NCBI RefSeq assembly: GCF_001458115.1
Contig: NZ_CZRP01000011.1
Location: 372,001-436,000, forward strand
Source: Gracilibacillus massiliensis
GTDB lineage: Bacteria; Bacillota; Bacilli; Bacillales; Amphibacillaceae
Direction: 5' to 3'
DNA length: 64,000 nt
The translations under genes and the position numbers were made by a program. Each line of letters starts with the position of its first letter. Position 1 is the stretch's first letter. Shown piece by piece: positions 8,449 to 17,089 of the stretch. Below the pieces are notes generated by a model. That model was not told the origin of the DNA and searched no databases. It was given only the letters and a program-made list of their open reading frames with translations.

Positions 8449-10200
8449 ATGAATAAAATCCATCTAAATGATATCAGGATAAAAAATAAGTTATTATTAA
8501 TTTACATGTTCTCTGTTTTTTTGCCTATCGTTTTAACAAATGTGATTTTTTATCATGTTACCTCTGAAAATGTACGTAATCAAAAGATTCATGACAATGA
8601 GCTAGCTTTACGTCAAGTAAAGAATGGCTTTAATCAAGGTGTGGAAGATGCTGCCGGAATCGCCTCAGTGCTTTATTCGGATGCGTTTGTATATGAATTT
8701 CTCAATAAAAACTATGAATCACCTTTGGATTTTATTTTAGCGTATAATACTCATTTTCGAGATATTAATAAGTTTACACCAATTTATTCCTCAATAAGAT
8801 CGATTCATTTATTTACAGATAATCCAACTGTAATCAAAGCAGGAGGTATATATGATATTAATGAGGAAGTAATCAACTCACATTGGTATAAAACTACCAT
8901 GGATACAAGAAAGAAATATCCGGTAGTTACAAGAAGACAAGAGGAAAATGGTAAGTTAGAGCAATTTGTAGTCGTAAGAGCGCTTGACTCAAGTGATACT
9001 GTTTCAAATGAGAAAGTAATTATGATTAATCTAAATGAACGTTTTATTCATCAGATCTTTACAAATGAAACATTTGAAGGTGAAATATTTTTACTGAATG
9101 AGAATAATACAATCGAATTCACTACGGATGATACAGTACAGTGGTCATCGGAATATATTCCGTTTAATAGCATTGATATTCCAGAAAATTCATTAGTATT
9201 CGAAGAGTCTTATCAAATGCAATATATGTCAGATTGGAAATTGGTTGGGGTAATTCCAGAAGATCAATTGTTGACCGAAGTACGAAAGTCTCTTCCTTCC
9301 ATTTTGTACTTAGCATTATGGAATTTTGTAATACCGACTTTATTTATCGTTTATCTTGCAGGTAATATTCACTTTCGCTTGAATACTATTGTCAAAAAGA
9401 TGAGAAAAGTGAAAGATCAAAATTTTGAACTTATTGAAGGAAAACCATATAGAGATGAAATAGGAGTACTAACAACAGAATTTAATCGTATGTCAAAAAA
9501 AATCAAAGATCTTATTAATGATGTATATGTTGTCAAGATTCAAAAAAAGGACTTAGAAATTCAGAAAAAAGAGACACAATTAAAAGCATTACAAAGCCAA
9601 ATAAATCCCCATTTCTTATTTAATGTATTAGAAACAATAAGAATGAGAAGTCTCTTAAAGGAAGAAAAGGAGACTGCTGATATTATTCGTAATATGGCAC
9701 AATTACTTAGAAATTCGATAACATGGGATAAAGATTTTGTAACAGTCAAAGAAGAAGTTCAGTTAATCCAAGCATTTTTAGAAATTCAAAAATATCGCTT
9801 TGATGAGAAAATGCAATATGAGATCCATCTTTCAAGCCGAGCAGAACATATCTTAATACCGAATATGACGATTATTCCATTTGTTGAGAATGCTAGTATT
9901 CACGGGATTGAGCCTCTTAAAGGCAATGGGAAAATTAATGTTTATATGGAGATAAATGATAAACACTTGGAATGCATCATTGAAGATAATGGGGTGGGAA
10001 TGTCTGAAGAAAAATATCAAGAAATCATGCAATCCTTAAACTTAGATGAAATAGCTGGGGAAAGTATAGGAATATGTAATGTTTATCAACGTTTGAGAAT
10101 GTACTATGATGACCATTTTACTTTAAATATCAGAAGAAATAAAAAAGAAGGCATGACAGTTTATATAAAAATCCCATTAAATTTTGGCAAAGAAATGTAG
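8449..10200 (+). CDS. YesM-type sensor histidine kinase
   Basis: A 583-residue membrane histidine kinase of the LytS/YesM type. TM1 is at about residues 13-32, followed by an extracytoplasmic sensory domain of about 250 residues. TM2 is at about 285-307, then a HAMP linker and the phosphoacceptor His388 in NPHFLFN. The C-terminal ATPase domain has ENASIHGIEPL and DNGVGMS. It lies 10 bp after its cognate response regulator and probably senses xylan-derived oligosaccharides, directly or with a binding protein. A terminator-like hairpin overlaps its stop codon. Confidence 0.93.
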   Translation: MNKIHLNDIRIKNKLLLIYMFSVFLPIVLTNVIFYHVTSENVRNQKIHDNELALRQVKNGFNQGVEDAAGIASVLYSDAFVYEFLNKNYESPLDFILAYNTHFRDINKFTPIYSSIRSIHLFTDNPTVIKAGGIYDINEEVINSHWYKTTMDTRKKYPVVTRRQEENGKLEQFVVVRALDSSDTVSNEKVIMINLNERFIHQIFTNETFEGEIFLLNENNTIEFTTDDTVQWSSEYIPFNSIDIPENSLVFEESYQMQYMSDWKLVGVIPEDQLLTEVRKSLPSILYLALWNFVIPTLFIVYLAGNIHFRLNTIVKKMRKVKDQNFELIEGKPYRDEIGVLTTEFNRMSKKIKDLINDVYVVKIQKKDLEIQKKETQLKALQSQINPHFLFNVLETIRMRSLLKEEKETADIIRNMAQLLRNSITWDKDFVTVKEEVQLIQAFLEIQKYRFDEKMQYEIHLSSRAEHILIPNMTIIPFVENASIHGIEPLKGNGKINVYMEINDKHLECIIEDNGVGMSEEKYQEIMQSLNLDEIAGESIGICNVYQRLRMYYDDHFTLNIRRNKKEGMTVYIKIPLNFGKEM

Positions 10201-10226
10201 TTCGGAATCGGACTACATTTCTTTTA
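10191..10226 (+). terminator. Terminator overlapping the kinase stop codon
   Basis: AGAAATGTAGT (10191-10201) pairs with ACTACATTTCT (10212-10222) and runs into TTTTA. The TAG stop is inside the left arm. It separates the regulatory operon from the importer operon. Confidence 0.7.
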
Positions 10227-10418
10227 CGATTTTTGTTACATATACTCAGTTGATACACGTACTTTATCGCGGTGTAATCCTCCGACTACAAGATTATAGT
10301 TTTAACAAAGAAGCGTAGTGAGATGGACGGACATTACCTTCCGAATAAGTCTCTCTTTATTTTTCAAAGTATCATCTAAACTTTGGTGGGTAACAATTCA
10401 CTCTAATTAAAGATAGAA

Positions 10419-10432
10419 TGAAAGTGCTTACA
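10419..10432 (+). promoter_or_regulatory. cre-like box upstream of the first importer operon
   Basis: TGAAAGTGCTTACA matches the cre consensus at 13 of 14 positions and lies 45 bp before the lipoprotein start. I found no convincing -35/-10 pair in the 276-bp gap, as might be expected for a YesN-activated promoter. Confidence 0.55.
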
Positions 10433-10476
10433 AATTAAGTCTTCTAAAGAAAATTAAAAAAGGAAGGGGAATTAGT

Positions 10477-12201
10477 ATGATGTTAGGAAAAAAGAAATTA
10501 TGGTTATTTAGTTTACTTGTTGCATTTTTGATGTTATTGGCAGCGTGTAGTGATGACAGCGAGACAGGAAGTAATGATAACGAAGGTGGAAACGATGATT
10601 CAGATGGAGAATCAACTGCAGAAGATGATGGAGAAGTTTATACATTTGATTTCTTTGATGGTTCAGGACCAGGAGAAGACATTAATACTTCTGAAACAAC
10701 AATAGGTAAAATGTTCGAAGAAGAAACAGGGGTTAATTTTGACATTGAGCATATCGTAGGTGATGTAAATCAAAAAATCGGAACTATGATTGCAAGTGGA
10801 GAGTATCCGGAACTATTAAATGCAGAGCAATCAACTGATGCGGTTATCGATGCAGGTGGATTTGTTGCATTAAATGATCTTTTAGAAGAACATGCACCTA
10901 ATATTATGGAAATGTATGGACCTTATTTAGAATTTATGAAGCGTGATGATGGAAATATTTACATTATACCATCTGGGGCATCACATGGTTTTGTGAAGCC
11001 TGCAAATCTTGAGCAAGGTGGTTGGTGGATTAAGCGAGATGTGTTACGAGAACTAGATTATCCACAACCAGAAACTTTAGATGACTATTTTGATATCATT
11101 GCAGAGTATACAGAAGCTAACCCACAAATTGACGGTGCGAACACAATCGGTTTTACAGCGTTAACGCATGATTGGAGATTCTTTGCACTATCAAATCAAC
11201 CAAATCATTTAGCGGGTTATCCGAATGACGGTGGAATCATGGTAGATATGGATACGTTAGATGTAAATGTTTATGGGAACAAACCTGAGACAGAGCGTTG
11301 GTTAAAAAAATTAAATGAAGTAAATGCGGCTGGATTATTTGACCAAGAAGCGTTCACTCAAAATTACGATGAGTATTTAGCGAAAATTACTTCTGGTCGT
11401 GTTGTAGGTTTCTTCGATTATCGTTGGCAAGTAGGTCAAGCTCTTGACACACTTTACCAAGATGAAGATTTTTATAATGATTACATGGCATTCCCAGTAG
11501 TTTTTGAGGAAGGTATCAAAGATCAATACCTAGATCCAGTAGGATTTGCAGCTTCACCAGGTATGGGGATTACCACAGGTACTTCTGAAGAAGACCAAAT
11601 CAGAATTATTAAGTTTTTAGATCATATGGCTAAAGAAGAATCTCAAAAACTTATTACTTGGGGTATTGAAGGTGAAACATATGAAGTAAACGACGAAGGT
11701 CGCTACATTCGTACGGAAGAGCAAATTGCAGAAACTAGGAATACTGAGTTCCGTGATGAATTTGGTTTTAGTTACTTTGAATGGGGTTGGCCAAGGATGA
11801 ATGGTCTCTATGAAGATGGTAACGCTGTAGAACCACCGAAACAACCGGAAGTCGCCACGATGATGTACGATGAGGGAGATAAGGAGTTCTTAGAAGCTTA
11901 TGGTATTGAAACATTTACCGAATTATTCGCAGAGCCTGATGAGAGACCTTGGTTCCCTGCATGGGATACACCAATTGAAACGGGTACACCTGCACAGTTA
12001 TATGAACAACAATTAGATGATTTAATGAAGAGAAAATATCCAGAGCTTATTTTTGCAGAACCTGGTGAATTTGATAGTCAATGGAATTCTTATTTAGATG
12101 AATTTGAAGGACTTCCATATGAAGAGTACGAACAGGTTATTCAAGATTCTGTTGAACGTAAAATGGAGATAGCTGAAAAAGCCACAGAGGCAGCTGAATA
12201 A
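10477..12201 (+). CDS. Sugar-binding lipoprotein of an Lpl/YtcQ-type ABC importer
   Basis: A 574-residue extracellular solute-binding lipoprotein. Signal peptide of about 24 residues ends in the lipobox LLAAC, followed by a very acidic, Gly/Ser/Asp-rich linker and the binding domain. The length of about 550-570 residues is typical of the LplA/YtcQ family. Translation starts at ATG 10477 or the adjacent ATG 10480 after AAGGAAGGGG. It is followed by two permeases and an intracellular GH10 xylanase, suggesting uptake of xylo-oligosaccharides or aldouronic acids. It is 31 percent distant-looking from the second importer lipoprotein at 19022 by eye only, so paralogy is a family-level statement. 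Confidence 0.9.
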   Translation: MMLGKKKLWLFSLLVAFLMLLAACSDDSETGSNDNEGGNDDSDGESTAEDDGEVYTFDFFDGSGPGEDINTSETTIGKMFEEETGVNFDIEHIVGDVNQKIGTMIASGEYPELLNAEQSTDAVIDAGGFVALNDLLEEHAPNIMEMYGPYLEFMKRDDGNIYIIPSGASHGFVKPANLEQGGWWIKRDVLRELDYPQPETLDDYFDIIAEYTEANPQIDGANTIGFTALTHDWRFFALSNQPNHLAGYPNDGGIMVDMDTLDVNVYGNKPETERWLKKLNEVNAAGLFDQEAFTQNYDEYLAKITSGRVVGFFDYRWQVGQALDTLYQDEDFYNDYMAFPVVFEEGIKDQYLDPVGFAASPGMGITTGTSEEDQIRIIKFLDHMAKEESQKLITWGIEGETYEVNDEGRYIRTEEQIAETRNTEFRDEFGFSYFEWGWPRMNGLYEDGNAVEPPKQPEVATMMYDEGDKEFLEAYGIETFTELFAEPDERPWFPAWDTPIETGTPAQLYEQQLDDLMKRKYPELIFAEPGEFDSQWNSYLDEFEGLPYEEYEQVIQDSVERKMEIAEKATEAAE

Positions 12202-12205
12202 TAGA

Positions 12206-12237
12206 GTGGAAGGCTGATTACACAGCCTTCCGCTTTT
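12206..12237 (+). terminator. Leaky terminator-like hairpin after the lipoprotein gene
   Basis: GTGGAAGGCTG (12206-12216) pairs with CAGCCTTCCGC (12223-12233) and is followed by only TTTT. The downstream permeases need read-through, so this probably sets a high lipoprotein to permease ratio. Confidence 0.6.
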
Positions 12238-12257
12238 AAAAAATGAATTACTTTGTT

Positions 12258-12337
12258 GTTTTCGGACCATTCTTTATTAGAATGCTAGGTATGGTGAGCA
12301 TTAGGCAAACCTATGAATTGCCTAATGGTCCGAAAAC
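12258..12337 (+). other. Compound inverted repeat upstream of the permease genes
   Basis: A perfect 14-bp repeat, GTTTTCGGACCATT (12258-12271) and its complement (12324-12337), encloses 52 bases. A second hairpin, CATTAGGCAA (12299-12308) with TTGCCTAATG (12318-12327), shares four bases with the right outer arm. The two structures therefore compete at one edge. It ends 17 bases before the permease ribosome site. Confidence 0.65.
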
Positions 12338-12369
12338 ATAAAGATAAATATAAAAGAGGGGGAATATCT

Positions 12370-13338
12370 ATGGCAGGCCAAACCGATGCAATAAAATCAA
12401 AATCGATAACAGAGGCTGAACCAAGAGGAATAAAAGGATTCTTAAAAAAATGTAAACAGCAACAAGCCCTATTGTGGATGACAATACCATTTATTATTTG
12501 GGTATTTATTTTTAAATATCTACCAGTATGGGGTTGGACAATGGCTTTTCAGGATTATAAACCTGCTATAAGTTTTTCGGAACAGGAGTGGGTTGGTTTT
12601 AAGCATTTTCTATTTTTATTTACAGATGATCGATTTTTAGGCGTACTCCGTAACACCTTGGCACAAAGTTTAATAAACTTAGTGTTGGGATTTGTTACAG
12701 CGATAACACTTGCAGTTTTGATTAATGAATTATCTAATATGAAATTTAAAAGAGTAGTACAAACCATCAGTTACTTACCTCATTTTCTTTCATGGGTTGT
12801 GGCTGCTGCCCTAGTTTCTTCTGTGCTTTCGATAGATGGGATTTTAAACGAAATATTGACTGGTTTAGGATTAATCGAGGATGAAATTTTATGGTTAGGT
12901 GTAGGTGAGTATTTCTGGGGAATTTTAGGTGCTGCAGAAACATGGAAAAATGTAGGTTGGAATGCCATCATCTATTTGGCTGCTATCTCTATGATTGATC
13001 AAGAACAATATGAAGCCGCAAAGATAGATGGTGCATCAAGAATTCAGCGGATCTTACATATTACCATACCTGGTATGAAGTCAGTTATTATTGTCCTTTT
13101 AATTATGAATATTGGCTACATTCTCGAAGCTGGATTTGAACCGCAATACTTACTCGGTAACGGACAAAACGTTGAATATTCAGAGAATATTGATGTGTTT
13201 GTAATTAAATATGGTATCTCCATGTTCAACTTTTCATTAGCAACAGCAGCTGGAATGTTTAAAACCGTAATAAGTTTTGTATTCTTAATTGCAGCGAATT
13301 CATTATCTAAGAAAATGGGCCAAGGCGGACTTTACTAG
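12370..13338 (+). CDS. ABC importer permease, LplB type
   Basis: A 322-residue membrane permease with about six transmembrane segments, the first near residues 35-55 (WMTIPFIIWVFIFKYLPVW). The conserved binding-protein-dependent EAA loop is recognisable as YEAAKIDGASRIQRILHITIPG, reported here in two parts (YEAAKIDGASR, then HITIPG). The start at 12370 follows AGAGGGGGA; an upstream in-frame ATG at 12313 lies inside the inverted repeat and lacks a ribosome site. It pairs with the next permease and the 10477 lipoprotein. No ATPase gene is present nearby, so a shared MsmX-type ATPase elsewhere is expected. Confidence 0.92.
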   Translation: MAGQTDAIKSKSITEAEPRGIKGFLKKCKQQQALLWMTIPFIIWVFIFKYLPVWGWTMAFQDYKPAISFSEQEWVGFKHFLFLFTDDRFLGVLRNTLAQSLINLVLGFVTAITLAVLINELSNMKFKRVVQTISYLPHFLSWVVAAALVSSVLSIDGILNEILTGLGLIEDEILWLGVGEYFWGILGAAETWKNVGWNAIIYLAAISMIDQEQYEAAKIDGASRIQRILHITIPGMKSVIIVLLIMNIGYILEAGFEPQYLLGNGQNVEYSENIDVFVIKYGISMFNFSLATAAGMFKTVISFVFLIAANSLSKKMGQGGLY

Positions 13339-13350
13339 GAGGTATGCAAA

Positions 13351-14268
13351 ATGTTTAAACGAAAAAAAGCAGGGTTTATGCGAACAAAAGAAGATGTTAT
13401 TTTTGATACAAGTAATATAATTTTCATGCTTATTCTATGCGTTTTTATGCTATATCCTTTTTTAAATCAATTAGCAATATCATTAAATGAGGCGACAGAC
13501 TCGGTGAAAGGTTCCATTTATTTGTGGCCGAGAGAGTTTACTTGGAGTAATTATGAGCATGTATTTGATAAAGCAGCGATTTATCAGGCCATATTTATTT
13601 CCGTATTACGGACGGTCATTGGCGCCGGTGTAGGACTTTTTTGTACAGCAATGGTAGCATATGCTATTGCGCAACCGAATTTTATGTTCAAACGCTCGGT
13701 AACGATCATATTCATTATGACGATGTATTTTAATGGTGGGTTAATTCCTACTTTCTTGTTAATGAGAGATCTGCAACTAATAGGATCTTTTTGGGTATAT
13801 ATTTTGCCAACTCTAATAAGTGCTTTTAATTTAATTATTATGAGATCTTTTATAGAGGGATTACCAACGAGTATTTTTGAATCTGCCCGAATCGACGGTG
13901 CAGGTGATTTCAGAATATTTTTCAAAATCGTTTTACCATTGTCATTACCAGTATTAGCAACAGTAGCTTTGTTTGTGGCGGTATTTCAATGGAATCAATG
14001 GTTTGACGTGTTTTTATATAACTCTAGTCAAGAGCACTTAACCACATTACAATATGAATTAATGAAAATATTGCAAAATTCTAGTACGACTTCGAGTGGT
14101 GATATGGCATCCGCTTTTGCCAACTCTGCGGATGGTGGAAGTAACCTGGTAACGCCAAAATCGATTCAAGCTACAATGACGATTGTGGCAAGTTTACCTA
14201 TCATTATGATTTATCCATTTTTACAAAGATATTTTGTAAAAGGGATGACGCTTGGGGCCGTTAAATAG
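13351..14268 (+). CDS. ABC importer permease, LplC/YtcP type
   Basis: A 305-residue second permease of the importer, MalG-like, with about six membrane segments and an EAA-type loop in FESARIDGAGDFRIFFKIV. It follows the first permease by 12 bp behind an AGGAGG ribosome site, and ends 16 bp before the GH10 gene. The two permeases should form a heterodimer in the membrane that receives substrate from the 10477 lipoprotein. Confidence 0.93.
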   Translation: MFKRKKAGFMRTKEDVIFDTSNIIFMLILCVFMLYPFLNQLAISLNEATDSVKGSIYLWPREFTWSNYEHVFDKAAIYQAIFISVLRTVIGAGVGLFCTAMVAYAIAQPNFMFKRSVTIIFIMTMYFNGGLIPTFLLMRDLQLIGSFWVYILPTLISAFNLIIMRSFIEGLPTSIFESARIDGAGDFRIFFKIVLPLSLPVLATVALFVAVFQWNQWFDVFLYNSSQEHLTTLQYELMKILQNSSTTSSGDMASAFANSADGGSNLVTPKSIQATMTIVASLPIIMIYPFLQRYFVKGMTLGAVK

Positions 14269-14284
14269 AAAGGGGATTTAGAAT

Positions 14285-15271
14285 ATGTTGGAAGCTAATA
14301 GTCTATATAAAAAGTATGAGAAAGAATTTAAAATAGGAGCGGCGATTAATCATAGGACAATGTATTCTGCAGAAAAACTGATTGATAAACATTTTAATAG
14401 TTTGACTGCTGAGAATGAAATGAAGTTTGAAAATCTTCACCCTGCTGAGGATGAATACGTATTTGAAATAAGTGATGAAATGATCAAGTTTGCTCAAAAG
14501 CATGATAAAGCAATGCGCGGGCATACGTTAATATGGCATAATCAAACAAGTGACTGGATCTTTGAAAAGAATGGGAAAGTAGTGGATGCGATTACCCTGC
14601 AAAATCGAATGAAAGATCACATTGACACCGTTGTCGGAAGATATAAAGGAAAAATATATAGTTGGGACGTCGTAAATGAAGTAATATCTGACGAAAAAGA
14701 TATTTTTTATCGAAATTCTAAGTGGTATGAAATAATGGGTGAGTCTTTTATAGAAAAAGCTTTTGACTATGCACATAAAGCGGATCCCGGTGCCAAATTA
14801 TTATATAACGATTACAATGAATCCGATCCAATAAAGCGTGATAAGATTTTTCAACTTGTTAAACAATTAAAAGACAAGCATGTGCCTATACATGGAGTCG
14901 GGATGCAAGCACACTGGAATATTTATGATCCAACATTAGATAATATACGTTCTGCAATTGAAAAGTATGCCTCATTAGGGGTCGAAGTGCAGATAACAGA
15001 AATGGACGTATCTATGTTTGCATCAGACGATAAGAGAACAGATTTAACTGCTCCGACAGAAAAGATGATAGAATTACAACATGAAAGATATCTCAAATTC
15101 TTTGAAATATTTAAAGAATATAGTCAACATATCGGAGCTGTGACGTTTTGGGGTGTTGCAGATGATTATACATGGTTGGATAATTTTCCAGTTAGAGGAC
15201 GCAAAAACTGGCCATTCTTATTTGACCAAAATCAGGAACCGAAAGATGTGCTGCAAAAAATAGTAGAATAA
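14285..15271 (+). CDS. Intracellular GH10 endo-1,4-beta-xylanase
   Basis: A 328-residue family 10 glycoside hydrolase. There is no signal peptide, so it should act on imported xylo-oligosaccharides in the cytoplasm, like the intracellular xylanases of Geobacillus and related bacilli. The acid/base is Glu132 in WDVVNEV and the nucleophile Glu239 in ITEMDVSM. Other family marks are HTLIWHNQTSDW and the closing VTFWGVADDYTWLDNF. It is the last gene of the importer operon and is followed by a strong terminator. Specificity for plain versus glucuronic-acid-substituted oligosaccharides cannot be decided from sequence. Confidence 0.95.
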   Translation: MLEANSLYKKYEKEFKIGAAINHRTMYSAEKLIDKHFNSLTAENEMKFENLHPAEDEYVFEISDEMIKFAQKHDKAMRGHTLIWHNQTSDWIFEKNGKVVDAITLQNRMKDHIDTVVGRYKGKIYSWDVVNEVISDEKDIFYRNSKWYEIMGESFIEKAFDYAHKADPGAKLLYNDYNESDPIKRDKIFQLVKQLKDKHVPIHGVGMQAHWNIYDPTLDNIRSAIEKYASLGVEVQITEMDVSMFASDDKRTDLTAPTEKMIELQHERYLKFFEIFKEYSQHIGAVTFWGVADDYTWLDNFPVRGRKNWPFLFDQNQEPKDVLQKIVE

Positions 15272-15297
15272 CTTTTTTTGAAAAAAATTTAAAAATA

Positions 15298-15336
15298 ACA
15301 AACCCGTTTCATTTTCAAATGAAACGGGTTTGTTTA
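15298..15336 (+). terminator. Intrinsic terminator after the GH10 gene
   Basis: A 17-bp inverted repeat with arms 15298-15314 and 15317-15333, core AACCCGTTTC/GAAACGGGTT, precedes a short T-rich stretch. Its symmetry means it could act in both directions. Confidence 0.85.
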
Positions 15337-15494
15337 TGTTAAAATAAAGAAATCATAGCAAGTTGCTTAATATAAAACAATGTTTGACTTTTTTCTGCGC
15401 ACTATCAGAAAAGGATGAAAGATATTATCGCATTTCTAGCTATTTAAAGAATCATTCATTTCAAATACAATAGATAATAGGTGGTGAGATATTC

Positions 15495-16349
15495 ATGGAG
15501 GAAATAGTCTCTGTCGAATACAGGGTGAGTAGAGACCCTGATCATGATCAACTTCATTCACATCATGCATACGAAATATATATGTTTCACAGAGGTCGAT
15601 GTCGCTATCTTATTAATAATGAAATATATGAACTAATGTCAGGTGATATTCTGTTAATGGACGGCATGGCTTTACACAAACCTAATATTCCAAAAGACAG
15701 TGAATATGTACGAAGCCACCTGCACTTTTCACCAGAGATTATACAAGATATGTTGAAATCTGTTAATGCAACAGACCTGTTGAATGTTTTTCAATCATTT
15801 CATCATTATTTAATTCGCACAAAAAGTAACAGCAGATTATTAGATGTAGAAAATATATTTAAGAAAATGAGTGAGATTAACAATGCTACAGATATTTCTA
15901 GAGTAGAGAAAGAGTGGGAAGTTAAATTTCTCATGGGGCAGCTACTAGTAACTATTAACTATTTACTAAAAGATGTTACATCAAAGGTAGCGGAAAAGAG
16001 TAAAGGTAAAACCTGTCATGCCGAACGAATTGTTAGTTATATTCAAAAAAACCACCATGAAAATTTAACAATTAATAAAATAGCAAACACTTTAAATCTT
16101 AATAAATCATATGTTTCTCATGTTTTTAAAGATATGACTGGATTTACCGTAATGGAATATGTCATGGCATGTAGAATCAAGAAGGCAAAATATTTATTGG
16201 AAACAGAGCAGCATCAAACAATAAAACATATTGCACAACAATGTGGTTTTGAAAATCCCACACATTTTAGTCGATATTTTAAGGAGAAAGAAAGTATTTC
16301 ACCGAAAGATTATAGAAATCAGCGTCTACAATTTTACAGAAGGGATTAA
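15495..16349 (+). CDS. AraC-family regulator with cupin sensor domain
   Basis: A 284-residue one-component regulator. The N-terminal cupin-like ligand domain (about residues 10-100) shows HSHHAYEIYMFHRGRCRYL and the GDILLMDG segment. The C-terminal AraC double helix-turn-helix occupies about residues 180-282, with INKIANTLNLNKSYVSHVFK and AQQCGFENPTHFSRYFKE. It starts after GGTGGTGAG and lies 6 bp before a truncated oxidoreductase. It probably controls the following importer operon (17090-25754), but no binding site can be assigned. Confidence 0.9.
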   Translation: MEEIVSVEYRVSRDPDHDQLHSHHAYEIYMFHRGRCRYLINNEIYELMSGDILLMDGMALHKPNIPKDSEYVRSHLHFSPEIIQDMLKSVNATDLLNVFQSFHHYLIRTKSNSRLLDVENIFKKMSEINNATDISRVEKEWEVKFLMGQLLVTINYLLKDVTSKVAEKSKGKTCHAERIVSYIQKNHHENLTINKIANTLNLNKSYVSHVFKDMTGFTVMEYVMACRIKKAKYLLETEQHQTIKHIAQQCGFENPTHFSRYFKEKESISPKDYRNQRLQFYRRD

Positions 16350-16354
16350 TAGAT

Positions 16355-16588
16355 ATGGCGAACATAAAGGTTGGCATCGTTGGTTTTCATCGACATTCCA
16401 AAAGTTATATCTCGTTTATCTTAGACGGATTGGTAGAGGGTATTGAAGTTGGAGCAATATATGACCATGACAAAACAAAGCGAAAAACAGCAAATGATTT
16501 ATATCCAGATATTCCTGTTTACACAAATTATATGAAAATGATGAAAAGTGGTAGAGTTGATATAATTACTACCTATATTCCAAGTTGA
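16355..16588 (+). pseudogene. Truncated Gfo/Idh/MocA oxidoreductase
   Basis: A 77-residue reading frame containing only the beginning of an NAD-binding Rossmann domain (KVGIVGFHRHSKSYI, then IYDHDKTKRK and VDIITTYIPS). Full-length relatives have about 330-390 residues. No EKP motif or C-terminal domain is found after the stop, and the next 500 bp are AT-rich and non-coding. Start ATG is 6 bp after the AraC stop, as expected for a former operon partner. I regard it as the residue of a deletion, although a short expressed peptide cannot be excluded. Confidence 0.75.
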
Positions 16589-16664
16589 ACTTAGCGGGGG
16601 CGGGAGTAACATTAAGACGGTAAGAACTTAATTTATTTAAAAAATTATATTATCTTTTAGTAAT

Positions 16665-16693
16665 ATTTAGTTTATTCGCTATACAAACTAAAT
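16665..16693 (+). promoter_or_regulatory. XylR-like operator
   Basis: A 29-bp dyad with perfect 9-bp arms, ATTTAGTTT (16665-16673) and AAACTAAAT (16685-16693). Its core 16670-16689 matches the xylA operator (9-28) at 17 of 20 positions. It lies about 200 bp upstream of the promoter at 16870. The rest of the 16589-17089 gap is AT-rich with no further coding signal. Confidence 0.6.
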
Positions 16694-16869
16694 GAGTGAA
16701 ATAAGAAGTTAATTTATGTAATTTAAAAAAGTTTAGTAAGTCTGGTAACACTATAGGAACGGGCACTAAGAAACGATTCGAATTACCTTATCAGGAAATA
16801 AAAGTCTAAATTTAAAGTTAAAAATAAGTATTTATAATAGAAAAATTAAAATACTACCATTCTAGTATA

Positions 16870-16898
16870 TTGACAAACTGTTTATATTATTTTATAAT
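16870..16898 (+). promoter_or_regulatory. Consensus sigma-A promoter of the second importer operon
   Basis: TTGACA (16870-16875), a 17-bp spacer and TATAAT (16893-16898) match the housekeeping consensus exactly. ACAAACTGTTTAT overlaps the -35 and resembles half-sites of the XylR-like operator. A further dyad, CTAGTAT (16955-16961) with ATACTAG (16969-16975), lies downstream and could be an operator in the transcribed leader. Confidence 0.8.
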
Positions 16899-17089
16899 AA
16901 ATTCAATCTAATCAGAAACAATTTAGTAAGCGATATCATTATTGTATGTGTATGCTAGTATACTAATCATACTAGAGTTATTCTTTTTGATAAACATGAA
17001 AGCCTTTTCTTATTTTTGATAATTAAAGGATTTTATTTCTCAATACATACTTTTCTTGGATTTAAGTCAATAAATAAAGGAGGATAAAA

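Noticed and set aside
16231-16446. 71-residue frame spanning the AraC end and the truncated oxidoreductase
   Set aside because: It is out of frame with both homologous proteins and has no motif.
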